From positions 496,001 to 560,000 of the forward strand of contig JADJIQ010000002.1 in assembly GCA_016707005.1 (NCBI GenBank): a stretch of 64,000 nt of DNA, written 5' to 3'. Positions 10,292 through 19,284 of the stretch are shown piece by piece. The stretch's first letter is position 1, and each line of letters starts with the position of its first letter. Under the pieces are notes generated by a model that worked only from the letters and a program-made list of their open reading frames with translations, did not search any database and had not been told where the DNA came from. A program made the position numbers and the translations under genes. This DNA is from Ignavibacteria bacterium (GTDB taxonomy: Bacteria; Bacteroidota; Ignavibacteria; Kapaibacteriales; Kapaibacteriaceae).

Positions 10292-11639
10292 CGACCTGGA
10301 CATGCATTTCGAGGACCGACTTATCAAGCAGTGCCGGGAAATACGCCACTACGTCGCTGGCCTTTGGTCTGCCGCCGGAGAATCCTGTTGCACTCGGTGG
10401 TCCGGTAAGGATCAACGGGGCGATCTCTTTTCCAAAACGCTCAACGGATGCCTTGTCCTTACCACGAACTCCGATGCGCATCATCACTTCATTCGGCGTG
10501 ATCTGAGCTGCGATCGGTCCGTGGCATGCATTCATGCCTACGAATTCCGTACGGATCTCATCGAATGTGAGACCAAGCCGCTCGAGTCGCGTACGAAGGA
10601 TCTTATCAGCCGCCTGTGCCTTATCATAGGCGTCGGGCGCGGAATATGTCAGCGAGCCGAATGCAACATATCCATCGAGGTAGCTCGCACTCACCTTATA
10701 AAACGGTGTGAATGGTTTGCCCTTCACATCAAAGACGCGCACACGGTTGTTCCCGAGATCTTCAAGGCGAATGCTTCCAAAATCTGCAATGCAATCCGGT
10801 GTGATGTACATCGCAGGATCACCGATCTCATACATGAGTTGCTCGCTAACGGTCTCGCGTGTCACAGCACCACCGGTACCGTCATGTTTTGTGACGATGA
10901 ATGTTCCGTCAGGGAATGCTTCGATGATCGGGAATCCAACGTCGGCCATGTCCGGCAGTGATCGCCAGTCACCAAGGAAATTACCACCCGAGGCTTGGGC
11001 ACCACATTCATTGATGTGGCCGGCTACTGTTCCCGCGGCAAGCAGATCCCAGTCTTCAACGCCCCAACCGAATTCATGGATCATAGGGGCAAGGGTAAGC
11101 CCCGTATCAGTTGTTCTACCTGTGATGATGATCTGCGCACCTTGCTTGAGTGCTTCCACCAATGGCCAAGCGCCTGTGTACACATTGGCACTGAGGAGTT
11201 GATCCTTCACATTTGCGATGGGCTCCCCTGTCTCCATATGGAGCATCTGGTGTCCGTCATCAACCAACTCGCTGATCCGCGGAAGGATATCGTCACCCAA
11301 CACAACGCCGATCTTCAACCCGGTGATCCCGAGTTTCTTTGCAACCTCAAAGATCTTGTCGCGCGCGGCCAGAGGATTCACACCACCACCGTTGGTGATC
11401 AGTGTGATGCCGCGTTCCATCAGGTACGGCAGGATCTCTTCGCAGACGTCTACAAGGTCGCGAGCATAGCCCAAGTCAGGGTTTCGCATCCGCTGCTTCT
11501 GGAGGATCGACATCGTGACCTCGGCCAGATAGTCCATCACGAGATAGTCAATAGGTCCGCGAGAAACCTGTTGAAGAGGGGCATTCTGGAGATCTCCCCA
11601 GAATCCTTGACCGGAGGCAATGCGTATGGATTGTTTCAT
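10281..11639 (-). CDS. AtuA-like protein (acyclic terpene utilization A / DUF1446)
   Basis: The 452-residue protein from ATG 11639 starts MKQSIRIASGQGFWGDL, typical of the AtuA/DUF1446 family. Other family-like stretches are DYLVMDYLAEVTMSILQKQR, LITNGGGVNPLAARD, VLSANVYTGAWP-like and IITGRTTDTGLTLAPM, and GGNFLGDW. AtuA is named from acyclic terpene (citronellol/geraniol) utilization in Pseudomonas, but its biochemical role is not settled and homologues are widespread outside that pathway. No terpene-utilization partner (geranyl-CoA carboxylase, AtuB-H) is visible here, so the pathway name should not be transferred. The start overlaps the upstream membrane-protein stop as ATGA. An in-frame GTG/ATG further upstream would overlap that gene heavily and is not needed. 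Confidence 0.8.
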   Translation of the reverse strand: MKQSIRIASGQGFWGDLQNAPLQQVSRGPIDYLVMDYLAEVTMSILQKQRMRNPDLGYARDLVDVCEEILPYLMERGITLITNGGGVNPLAARDKIFEVAKKLGITGLKIGVVLGDDILPRISELVDDGHQMLHMETGEPIANVKDQLLSANVYTGAWPLVEALKQGAQIIITGRTTDTGLTLAPMIHEFGWGVEDWDLLAAGTVAGHINECGAQASGGNFLGDWRSLPDMADVGFPIIEAFPDGTFIVTKHDGTGGAVTRETVSEQLMYEIGDPAMYITPDCIADFGSIRLEDLGNNRVRVFDVKGKPFTPFYKVSASYLDGYVAFGSLTYSAPDAYDKAQAADKILRTRLERLGLTFDEIRTEFVGMNACHGPIAAQITPNEVMMRIGVRGKDKASVERFGKEIAPLILTGPPSATGFSGGRPKASDVVAYFPALLDKSVLEMHVQVDAL

Positions 11640-12196
11640 GCTGTTGTAGGGGGCTTTCGATGGATCGATGCTGTGGTAGACGACCGCAGGATCTGCTCCA
11701 ATGATGGGACAGAGAACCGAAAGATACGAAACGTGACAGGGCCCGACGTAGTGGACACGAGGCGAATGGTCGTCCAAAATCGTTCATCGTGCATAGTACC
11801 TGCAACGATATCATCATACCGGACCGCGATCGGACCGGGCCGTAAGGCAGGCCGAACAACGATGCCAAGGGTTTTGGCCTGCGTTCGCTGAAAGACAAGC
11901 CGAAGGATCATTTGCAGCACTTGGCAAAGTAGAACCAGCGGGAAGGCATATGCCCATATGGAAGGGTCTGTATTGGTATAGAGCAGTCCTCCGATCAGAA
12001 CGGAGACCACAAGCACCCCACTTACGAGCACCACGCCCGGAGCGCTGATGTAGGACTCCCGGTCTTCGCCAAGCTTGAGGCGTCGAACTTCGATATCATC
12101 CAATATCTGTCTATACGCCAGCGCTCCCAGAAAGAGACAGGCGAAAACAAAGGCCACGTAAGAACCGTGGAACCATATCGTCCAATCTATAGACAT
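11636..12196 (-). CDS. Membrane protein of unknown function
   Basis: The 186-residue protein begins MSIDWTIWFHGSYVAFVFAC. It has a first transmembrane helix at about residues 10-30 and two more at about 60-82 and 88-108. A soluble, beta-rich C-terminal part (PGPIAVRYDDIVAGTMHDERFWTTIRL) could be a PH-like or DUF-type domain. I do not recognise the family. ATG 12196 is preferred; the in-frame ATG at 12208 is only four codons upstream and would overlap the divergent rodZ start. It is the first gene of the long leftward operon, its stop overlapping the AtuA-like start (ATGA). Only 10 bp separate it from rodZ, so its promoter must lie inside the rodZ coding sequence. Confidence 0.65.
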   Translation of the reverse strand: MSIDWTIWFHGSYVAFVFACLFLGALAYRQILDDIEVRRLKLGEDRESYISAPGVVLVSGVLVVSVLIGGLLYTNTDPSIWAYAFPLVLLCQVLQMILRLVFQRTQAKTLGIVVRPALRPGPIAVRYDDIVAGTMHDERFWTTIRLVSTTSGPVTFRIFRFSVPSLEQILRSSTTASIHRKPPTTA

Positions 12197-12201
12197 ATTT
12201 G
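12194..12201 (+). promoter_or_regulatory. Possible -7 promoter box of rodZ, 5 nt before its ATG
   Basis: CATATTTG differs at one position from the Bacteroidota -7 consensus TAnnTTTG and is followed by 5 nt and the rodZ ATG. No convincing -33 element is seen. It overlaps the first codon of the divergent membrane-protein gene. Support is positional similarity to the better boxes at 36267, 62637 and 27502. Confidence 0.35.
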
Positions 12202-12206
12202 CACCC

Positions 12207-13313
12207 ATGGATCCACTTGCGGAGAGATTCCGCCGGGAGCGCGAGCGGCTCGGAATCAGCATACGAGAACTTGCGCTCGAGACCAAGATACGCGAGCCGT
12301 ACATCGATGCGTTGGAGCGAGGACGCTACGACGTATTGCCGGCGGTCTATGTACGATCATTCATCAGAACTATTGGCGTAACGCTTCAGATACCGGCAGA
12401 AGAAATTCAGTCGTTGATGGACGCAACGTTCGATGATGAGAGCAGCACTTCCGGAAGGCTTCCAGCATACAAGCCTCAGCAACCACAACGGGAATCACAG
12501 ATCTCGTTCTCTAACGCAGCCCAGCGAACCACAGAAGCTGTTGCTGCATCAATGGACAAGGTGAAGTCGGTTGCTCAGTCACCTTTACAACAGGCTCAAC
12601 AAGCAACAAAGAAGATCTCTCCTCTAACGGGAGCACTGATCCTTGCAGTGTTTCTTGGTTTCGGTCTATGGTGGTTCGTATTCCGCGACAGTGGTCCGGA
12701 TACCGGCATCCCGGCTACAGATGTTGTGGACGTATCCTCATCGGCAGACCAGAGTATTGCAGACACAGACAGTCTCATCCTTACAGCGATCGCATCTGAT
12801 ACAGCGTGGATCAGCATCACCATGGATGGAACACGCAACCAACAAGCGGTACTTCTTCCCGAGGGTGAGTACCGATGGAGTGCGATGGAAAAGTTCGTTG
12901 TTTCTCTTGGGAATGCTGGCGCTATCCAATTCTTCCGCAATGGTCGCCCCCTACCGGCTTTTGGTAGATCAGGAGAAGCAGTTCGCGAGATACGGATCTC
13001 CCGGAAGGACGTAACTGCATCGAACACCACGTTCAAGGCCCCGCCAGCCCCTGCTGCGAAGGAACCGGTGGCTAAGCCGGCAGTTCAGCAGGCAACCAAG
13101 CCAGTCGTTAACACCGCTGCGAAACCCGTAGCAAAACCTGTTACGAAACCGGTTGCAAAGCCAGTGGCCAAACCGGCCGGGAAGCCCGTGGCAAAACCAA
13201 CTGCGAAGCCAGCTGTGAAACCAGTGCCCAAGAAAGCAACAGCACCTGTTGCTAAGAAGAAGATCGAAAGGCCGTTGATCACGCCGGCGCCACCGCAGCC
13301 TATACGTCGCTGA
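12207..13313 (+). CDS. rodZ: RodZ-like protein: HTH domain, one membrane helix, DUF4115 domain, KP-rich tail
   Basis: RodZ links MreB to the cell-wall elongation machinery. Residues 1-70 form the RodZ-type helix-turn-helix (RERERLGISIRELALETKI, YIDALERGRYDVLPAVYVRSFIR). After a Gln/Ser-rich linker there is one transmembrane helix at about 140-159 (LTGALILAVFLGFGLWWFVF). A beta-rich domain at about 185-275 matches DUF4115 (TAWISITMDG, LLPEGEYRWSAMEKFVVSLGN, AIQFFRNGRPLPAFG). Residues about 280-350 are an unusual tail of roughly a dozen KPV/KPA units, strongly basic and proline-rich, placed in the periplasm by the single-helix topology. The stop TGA abuts the stop of kpsF on the other strand (TGATCA). 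Shape determination is the likely role. Confidence 0.85.
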   Translation: MDPLAERFRRERERLGISIRELALETKIREPYIDALERGRYDVLPAVYVRSFIRTIGVTLQIPAEEIQSLMDATFDDESSTSGRLPAYKPQQPQRESQISFSNAAQRTTEAVAASMDKVKSVAQSPLQQAQQATKKISPLTGALILAVFLGFGLWWFVFRDSGPDTGIPATDVVDVSSSADQSIADTDSLILTAIASDTAWISITMDGTRNQQAVLLPEGEYRWSAMEKFVVSLGNAGAIQFFRNGRPLPAFGRSGEAVREIRISRKDVTASNTTFKAPPAPAAKEPVAKPAVQQATKPVVNTAAKPVAKPVTKPVAKPVAKPAGKPVAKPTAKPAVKPVPKKATAPVAKKKIERPLITPAPPQPIRR

Positions 13314-14282
13314 TCATAGTTGCGCACGAATGATATCGTGTACCCGCACCACTCCGACGCAACGTCCCTCACGAACAACAGGCACCACTGAGATCTGCCG
13401 CTCCCTGGCCTCCATGGCTTGAAGGGCAGTATGAAGTGAGTCCGTCTGTTGGACGACCACTGGGTGCACCGTCATTACATCTCGCACCAGAGTCGAACTC
13501 AGGTCAAAATGTGTTCCGACCATGCGCCGAACATCTCCATCTGTAAGTATGCCTTCCAGAGCACCATGCTCATCTATCACGCATACGATACCGAGTGCAG
13601 TTGACGTAAGGACGTGAACAGCTTCAGCGATCGTCTTCTCTGATGTTATCCGTGGCAATGCATCTCCAGAGTGCATTACGTCCTCTACGTTCCGCAATAA
13701 GGCTATACCGATTCCACCGTGCGGATGCGAGCGCTGCAACCTGTTCACAATGTCACCATTGATATGTGCTGCTGCAACACTCAGAAGATCCGCAAGGATC
13801 AGTGATTGAGTGGTACTTGCTGTTGGCAAGAGATTCAGCGGATCAAGCTCATGCAGAATCGGCGCCACCAACGCATGATCAGAGAGCGACCCCAACGTTG
13901 TACCGGCACGGCACGTGATGGAGATCACCTTCATGTTGAGTTCTCGTACCAACCGAGTGAGATTCACCACCTCAGGAGTCTCACCGCTCTTCGAGAAGGC
14001 GATGAGGACGTCTGTTGCTCCAAGCATTCCGATATCACCGTGCAAGGCATCAACTGGGTGTAGGTATACACCAGGTATATGGACACTCGTCAACGTCGCA
14101 GCCATCTTTCGAGCAATGAAGCCAGACTTTCCGAGTCCAGTTGCAACAACCTTCGAAGCACCTGCAATGGATCTGGCCGCTTCTATGAATCCTTCATCGA
14201 GTTGCTCAGACAGAAGGTCGATGGCAGAGAGCTGCCATGCGAGGCCTTGCCGTGCAAGGGTGAGTATCTCAGAGTGTGTCAT
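13314..14282 (-). CDS. kpsF: KpsF/GutQ-family arabinose-5-phosphate isomerase
   Basis: The enzyme interconverts ribulose-5-phosphate and arabinose-5-phosphate, the first step to Kdo in lipopolysaccharide. From ATG 14282 the protein is 322 residues, the usual length; earlier in-frame starts run into the terminator and the next gene. An SIS domain covers about residues 30-180 (VVATGLGKSGFIARKMAATL, PVDALHGDIGML, FSKSGETPEVV), with the usual LNLLPTASTTQSLILAD stretch. Two CBS repeats follow (about 205-260 and 270-320; GIVCVIDEHGALEGILTDGDVRR, SVVPVVREGRCVGVVRVHDI). Its stop abuts that of rodZ on the opposite strand with no spacer. Confidence 0.92.
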   Translation of the reverse strand: MTHSEILTLARQGLAWQLSAIDLLSEQLDEGFIEAARSIAGASKVVATGLGKSGFIARKMAATLTSVHIPGVYLHPVDALHGDIGMLGATDVLIAFSKSGETPEVVNLTRLVRELNMKVISITCRAGTTLGSLSDHALVAPILHELDPLNLLPTASTTQSLILADLLSVAAAHINGDIVNRLQRSHPHGGIGIALLRNVEDVMHSGDALPRITSEKTIAEAVHVLTSTALGIVCVIDEHGALEGILTDGDVRRMVGTHFDLSSTLVRDVMTVHPVVVQQTDSLHTALQAMEARERQISVVPVVREGRCVGVVRVHDIIRAQL

Positions 14283-14306
14283 GGCGCGCAATCTCCGAAA
14301 AAAAAC

Positions 14307-14339
14307 GAAAGCCCCCGGCACTGAATGCCGGGGGCTTTC
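14307..14339 (-). terminator. Rho-independent terminator of the 1572-residue secreted-protein gene
   Basis: A 14-bp perfect stem (gaaagcccccggca / tgccgggggctttc) encloses a 5-base loop. Read on the minus strand the hairpin is followed by a run of seven T, so it terminates transcription of the gene ending at 14362 before kpsF. Fewer Ts follow on the plus strand. Confidence 0.9.
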
Positions 14340-14361
14340 TTTATTCATTCTCTCGTTCGAA

Positions 14362-17300
14362 TTACCGAACGATCGTGAGAGTCTTGGAAAGGACCGTCTC
14401 ACCAACCGTGAGCTTGTACATGTACGAGCCAGAAGTAACATCTGTACCGGCAGTATTGCGACCGTCCCACTCAACAGCATATGTGCTTGTTGAACCGGCT
14501 ACGTCGTTGTTGTACACTGTCTGAACAAGATTGCCCATCATGTCGAACACTTCAAGCTTGACCTTTGCGCTGAATGGCACAAGGAAGTTGATCGTTGTCT
14601 TTCCGCTTGTCGGGTTAGGATAGTTGCCTTCAAGTGCGACAGCATTTGCTGCACCGAATTCAACATTCACGATGTTCGAGAAGGACTGAGCGCCATCGAC
14701 GTCAACCTGACGGAGACGATACTCATACTTCGTAGCAGCAGCAACGTTTGCATCATAGAACTTGTAGTTCGATGCTTGAGTTGCATTGCCAACACCTGGA
14801 ACATAACCGACTGACTGCCATGGGTTTTCCATCGAGCTCGTGCGGTCTACGCATGAGAGCGACGTTGCACCCGTGGTGAGGTTCGTTGTTTCCTTCATAC
14901 CGCGACGCTCAACATGGAAGCCAGCATTGTTCTTCTCGGAAGCTGTCTCCCAGAAGAGGTCAACACCAGTTGCACGTGCCTTAGCATCGAAGTAGCTCAG
15001 CTCAACAGGTACGATACAGTCCACGAAGATCGGAGGGCTCGAGAACGAGCGGTTGCCGAAGTATGGACGGAGCATCGGGATCCATGAACCACGTGTGAAC
15101 GTGGAATAGCCAAGGCTTGTACCCATAGCATTCAGGTGTGGATAGCCAGGATTACCGATCGTTGGGGTGAACGGTACCCAGTCACCGCTGAAGCGTGTGA
15201 GTTCGAAAGCGAAGCGATTGTCGTTGAGAAGAGCACCGCTACGTGAACGTACACGGAAGTTCTTGTCAATGAGAAGAGTACGATTGCCGATACCGAAGAC
15301 CGGAATGTCCGAGTACAGTGTTGTAACCATACCCATGCGTGATTCCGATGCACCGAGTTCGTAACCTTCAGTACCCATCTGAGCAACAGATGCCCAGTAT
15401 TCACCCGGAGGAATAACGACTGGTTGGTTCAGAAGGTACGTAACGTACTTGCCGAATTGTGGCTCTGTGAAAGCACCTGTCTCATCTTCACCACGACGAC
15501 GAAGGATCGTTGAGTTTGCGATACGCTCGTCGCCAGGTACACCACCTTGATCGCGATAGAGCGAGAAGGAGATGTTCAAGACGTCTTGGTTGAGTTCAGC
15601 CCAGTATGCCTGGTAACCAGAGACCGTGTCTTGCGAATAGAGTGTGAAGCGCATGGCGATCTGACCGGAAGCGTTACCGGCGTCAGCACCATAGGAGTCA
15701 TTAGCAGAAAGACCTGCAGGGAATGTACCCCATGTGCTACCCATCGTGTATTGGGCCGTTGGTCCTACGAACTGACCACCAACGGAACCGCTACCACCGG
15801 ATGTGCTGCCACGGTGATTCAGACCCTTACCTGTAACACCAGAGAATTGAAGCTTCGGTACGTCATTCGTAGCATTCAGCGGATTGTTCTCATATGAGAA
15901 TGATGGGCCGAATGTCATTGTGAATGTCGTGAACGTAGAATCGTTCAGAGTGTCAAGGTCATTGCCTGGGAAGAAGATGCGACCTGTGATCTTGTAACGG
16001 CCCGGCGTGGTTGTGCGGAAGTTAGCATCCGGGAATGGGAGCAGAACTTCGCGGTTACCAGCAAGTGTCGGAACTGTGATCGTACGGCAATAGATCTGTT
16101 GGAACTCATTACCGTCAGGCTTGATCTGGAGGCGAACAGAGAAGGCAGGTGCCGCAATGTTCGTGTTATTCGAAAGCTTCACACGGATCGGGACACGTGT
16201 TGCCTGCGATGCAGGAGCCATCGTGTATGGCCAGATCAGCTGAATGTTGCTGAATTCAACGTCTGTGACTTCGTCAGGATAAAGGATCTTAACGTTGTCA
16301 ATGTAGAAGTTGTCTTCATCATCTGACGGATTCGGTGGCTGAGCGTTGTTCAAGCAGCGAGCACGCAGACGGAAGCGGAAGTTACGAGCACCTTCGTTGA
16401 CCCAGTTGAGCACTGTGTCTGGGATAGGGATCGTGACCTTGTAATATTCAGCATCCTTACCATCATCGAAGAGATCTTCGCGCAATCCACCGAGTGGTGG
16501 GATCGACGTGTTCTCCATTTGAAGGTTGTACTGCGTGAGGTCATAACCACGAGCGTATCCACCACCACCCCACATACGGAACGGCTGGAGGTACTTTGTG
16601 CCGCGATTCTGAACGTCGAGCACCCAGTTTTGAATGTTCACAATACCATTGAGTTGGTCACTGCTTGGCTTTGCAAACTCTACCCAAACTTCATCAGGAT
16701 TGCGATAACCAGGTGTGAAGCCGTTAACGGAAAGCATGTTCACGCGGTGCTCTGGTCCGATCAGACGGTTATCGGAGAAGCCGCGACCAATGTTGGTGAG
16801 CTTACCGGTACGCTGATAGGAGATCGAGAGAACAGCGCGCTTCTTGCGGCTGAGGTTGATCGGGAACGAACGGAGTTCGTCACCACCATACTGACCGACA
16901 GCAGGGATATCGCCGTTGCTCAAGTTCACACGATTCATACGAATGACCGGTGACTTCAGACGGAAGATATCAGAGTTTGCAGCTTGGTACTCACCACGAG
17001 GTGGCGGTGGGTTGTTCGTCACTTCGTCACCGTCAACGACGTCCGTCTCAATGTTCACCCACTTGAGAACCGAAGGCATTGCAGCACCACCTACGAGGTG
17101 ATACTCATTGACGTCATCCTTGAACTCAGCAAGACGGCGCATCACAAAGACGCGGATACTTGTAGTATCATCAAACGGCCATTGATCACCAAGCGGCTGG
17201 TTCAACGAGTCCTTTGGTTCTGCGATAACCGTTGTCAAGAGACGACCGATCTGGTCATCAATGAATTCATTTGGCTCAAATGGAGGGAACACAACCTTGA

Positions 17301-19080
17301 TGAATTCATACGGAAGAACGAATGTTCCTACCGGCTGATATGGAAGGTTGTTGCCGTTGATGTCACAGCGGTAGATACCCGAAAGTGTGGTATCACGAAG
17401 TGCAGCATCAGTTACGGACTTCGACGTGTTATACACGATCTTGCCCGTGGCTTCATTCACGATGCGGAAACGCACCTTGAAGTTGATACCCTGACGTGTG
17501 TAGTTGACGCCTTGTGGGCCTTGAACATCGTTCGTGAGATTCTGAACGATCGCAACAGGCTGAATAGCACCAAGGCGAAGGTCACCTGCGAGAAGCTCGT
17601 AGTTGTTTGCCTGAGCCGTTGGGACCACCACCGAGAAGGCCAAGTTTGCGTTGTTATTCAGAGCACGAACACGATACGACACGTTGATAACGCGAAGGAT
17701 GTTCTTGTACTGCTTGAACTTGATCGCAAGGAAGTCCTTCGGTACCGTGTTGTCATCATTACGAGTACTTGTAGCACGAATACCACCGTTTGGATCGGTG
17801 TTCACGTTGAAGAGATACTCGGTGCTTTGTGTGTACTTCGGCACGTTGTAGTCAAGGATCGTGTTAACCGGCATCGTTGCAGGGAAACCAGACCAGTTGA
17901 GCCTACGCGATGGACCGGAGACACCGACCGTTGAGTTACAACGCATCCACACCGTTGCAGGGTGTGGCTGAAGAGCAGCGCGCGGAGCGATACCGAAGAA
18001 GCGCTCGTACTGAACGACAACCGAGCTGTCATTACGGTTCAGTGTAACCTGAACAGAGAAACGATAGTGCTCACCGAGACCTGGACGGTTGTTAGCGGCA
18101 AAGTTGACGTTATGAGTTACGCCACCGACCACGGCCGTCTTACCACCGATAGGAGTAAGATTCACGTAGTAGATAACGAGCTTGTCATTTGATGGCGAAC
18201 GCTTGAAGTAGACCTTTGAGAAGTCATCAACAGCGCTATTCTCAGTGTTGTATACGGAAACTTGGAGGTTGTCCCATGCTGGAGCAATGAGTTGCGGCTG
18301 GATACCACCGAATGTTCCGCTCAAATTGCCTTGCTGGAGCATTGTGTTTGCGCCAGAACGAATACCTGAGGTTGCGTTATTAACGTTGTTACCGCAAGCT
18401 ACGTACTGATAACCCCAGTTGTCAGCAACACCATCAGCAAGTCCGTCACCACTGCGACCACGCGTGTCGTCGGAGGATGGATCATATGCCGAGAATACGC
18501 CAGGGGTTACTTCCAGCTTCGTACGAACGGTCGGATATCCGAAGTTGTCATACTCGTAGAAATAACGGCGATTCGAAAGTGCTACAAGGGCATTTGTGGA
18601 AACGTAGAACGAATCCTGCCGCACGCCATTGAAGTAGAACGGGAATCCAATCGAAATAGGACCTGCGAATGCATCGTCCGTAGAGTCATTCAGGTTGGCT
18701 GGGTTCCTAAAGAAGGCCCATCCACCATAAAGATTCTGCGTTGGATCGGTCCAATACGTGGTTGGCAACTGACGCGGACCGGAAACGATACGACGCCATG
18801 TTCCAGGCTCCGTAAGTGTATCCACAAACTGGGTCGGGTCAGGACGCCAAAAATCAGGTGCTTCGTCGTCCGAGTCGACGAAATAATACCCCGTGGAGAT
18901 GGGTGGATTAGTGCGTGCGTTAGCACCCGTCAGGGTGAAAGGCAGTGGATACGAAGCAACTGGGCTTCGGGCTCCACTCTTACGCAACACATCCTCGCCA
19001 TCTTTCCCGTCTCCCGCAAAGGCAAGCGAAGTGCCTACCAACGCAGTCATGAGAGCAAGAAGTAGGAGTCTGCGGCTCAT
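14362..19080 (-). CDS. Very large secreted protein (1572 aa) with C-terminal type IX sorting domain
   Basis: The N-terminus MSRRLLLLALMTALVGTSLAF is a clear signal peptide. The mature protein is Asn/Thr/Tyr-rich and built of beta-sandwich-like segments, with no catalytic motif that I can recognise. Near the C-terminus comes the segment VELSYFDAKARATGVDLFWETASEKNN, a fibronectin-like unit often seen before sorting domains in these phyla. It is followed by GNYPNPTSGKTTINF, KLEVFDMMGNLVQTVYN, VEWDGRN and YMYKLTVGETVLSKTLTIVR, a textbook type A sorting tail. It stands alone: a strong terminator lies downstream and a 204-base spacer separates it from purN. Regular codon use and the terminator suggest high expression. 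It may be a surface-layer, adhesin or scaffold protein; this is inference. Confidence 0.85.
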   Translation of the reverse strand: MSRRLLLLALMTALVGTSLAFAGDGKDGEDVLRKSGARSPVASYPLPFTLTGANARTNPPISTGYYFVDSDDEAPDFWRPDPTQFVDTLTEPGTWRRIVSGPRQLPTTYWTDPTQNLYGGWAFFRNPANLNDSTDDAFAGPISIGFPFYFNGVRQDSFYVSTNALVALSNRRYFYEYDNFGYPTVRTKLEVTPGVFSAYDPSSDDTRGRSGDGLADGVADNWGYQYVACGNNVNNATSGIRSGANTMLQQGNLSGTFGGIQPQLIAPAWDNLQVSVYNTENSAVDDFSKVYFKRSPSNDKLVIYYVNLTPIGGKTAVVGGVTHNVNFAANNRPGLGEHYRFSVQVTLNRNDSSVVVQYERFFGIAPRAALQPHPATVWMRCNSTVGVSGPSRRLNWSGFPATMPVNTILDYNVPKYTQSTEYLFNVNTDPNGGIRATSTRNDDNTVPKDFLAIKFKQYKNILRVINVSYRVRALNNNANLAFSVVVPTAQANNYELLAGDLRLGAIQPVAIVQNLTNDVQGPQGVNYTRQGINFKVRFRIVNEATGKIVYNTSKSVTDAALRDTTLSGIYRCDINGNNLPYQPVGTFVLPYEFIKVVFPPFEPNEFIDDQIGRLLTTVIAEPKDSLNQPLGDQWPFDDTTSIRVFVMRRLAEFKDDVNEYHLVGGAAMPSVLKWVNIETDVVDGDEVTNNPPPPRGEYQAANSDIFRLKSPVIRMNRVNLSNGDIPAVGQYGGDELRSFPINLSRKKRAVLSISYQRTGKLTNIGRGFSDNRLIGPEHRVNMLSVNGFTPGYRNPDEVWVEFAKPSSDQLNGIVNIQNWVLDVQNRGTKYLQPFRMWGGGGYARGYDLTQYNLQMENTSIPPLGGLREDLFDDGKDAEYYKVTIPIPDTVLNWVNEGARNFRFRLRARCLNNAQPPNPSDDEDNFYIDNVKILYPDEVTDVEFSNIQLIWPYTMAPASQATRVPIRVKLSNNTNIAAPAFSVRLQIKPDGNEFQQIYCRTITVPTLAGNREVLLPFPDANFRTTTPGRYKITGRIFFPGNDLDTLNDSTFTTFTMTFGPSFSYENNPLNATNDVPKLQFSGVTGKGLNHRGSTSGGSGSVGGQFVGPTAQYTMGSTWGTFPAGLSANDSYGADAGNASGQIAMRFTLYSQDTVSGYQAYWAELNQDVLNISFSLYRDQGGVPGDERIANSTILRRRGEDETGAFTEPQFGKYVTYLLNQPVVIPPGEYWASVAQMGTEGYELGASESRMGMVTTLYSDIPVFGIGNRTLLIDKNFRVRSRSGALLNDNRFAFELTRFSGDWVPFTPTIGNPGYPHLNAMGTSLGYSTFTRGSWIPMLRPYFGNRSFSSPPIFVDCIVPVELSYFDAKARATGVDLFWETASEKNNAGFHVERRGMKETTNLTTGATSLSCVDRTSSMENPWQSVGYVPGVGNATQASNYKFYDANVAAATKYEYRLRQVDVDGAQSFSNIVNVEFGAANAVALEGNYPNPTSGKTTINFLVPFSAKVKLEVFDMMGNLVQTVYNNDVAGSTSTYAVEWDGRNTAGTDVTSGSYMYKLTVGETVLSKTLTIVR

Positions 19081-19284
19081 GCAAACCTCAATGAAACTGT
19101 GAACAAGTACGTGCAGTTATTTCAATCTTTTTTCAATCGAGACAAACCCTCACATCCCCAACGCAAGGCCGGGGTTGTTCGGTAAAATTGTGATTTCATC
19201 TGTAATTGTCAAACAATTTCTTCCCAGATGAACATCAGACGTGATTTTACCTCTCTTCGCATCAACATTGACACCATGCAAAAG
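19081..19284. other. Intergenic region between purN and the large secreted-protein gene
   Basis: A 204-base stretch, more AT-rich than its surroundings, upstream of the gene starting at 19080. It should contain that gene's promoter. TTTG and TTGA elements are present on the minus strand, but I find no TAnnTTTG box at proper spacing and no convincing hairpin terminator for purN. Confidence 0.5.

Noticed and set aside
10995..11891. 298-residue plus-strand ORF
   Set aside because: Antisense of the AtuA-like gene; no signal, motif or promoter supports it.
13100..13240. Repeats of KPV-coding units as a minisatellite or CRISPR
   Set aside because: The units vary, lie in frame inside rodZ and have no spacers.
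16984..17934. 316-residue plus-strand ORF inside the large secreted-protein gene
   Set aside because: Antisense shadow; the minus-strand frame has signal peptide and sorting tail.
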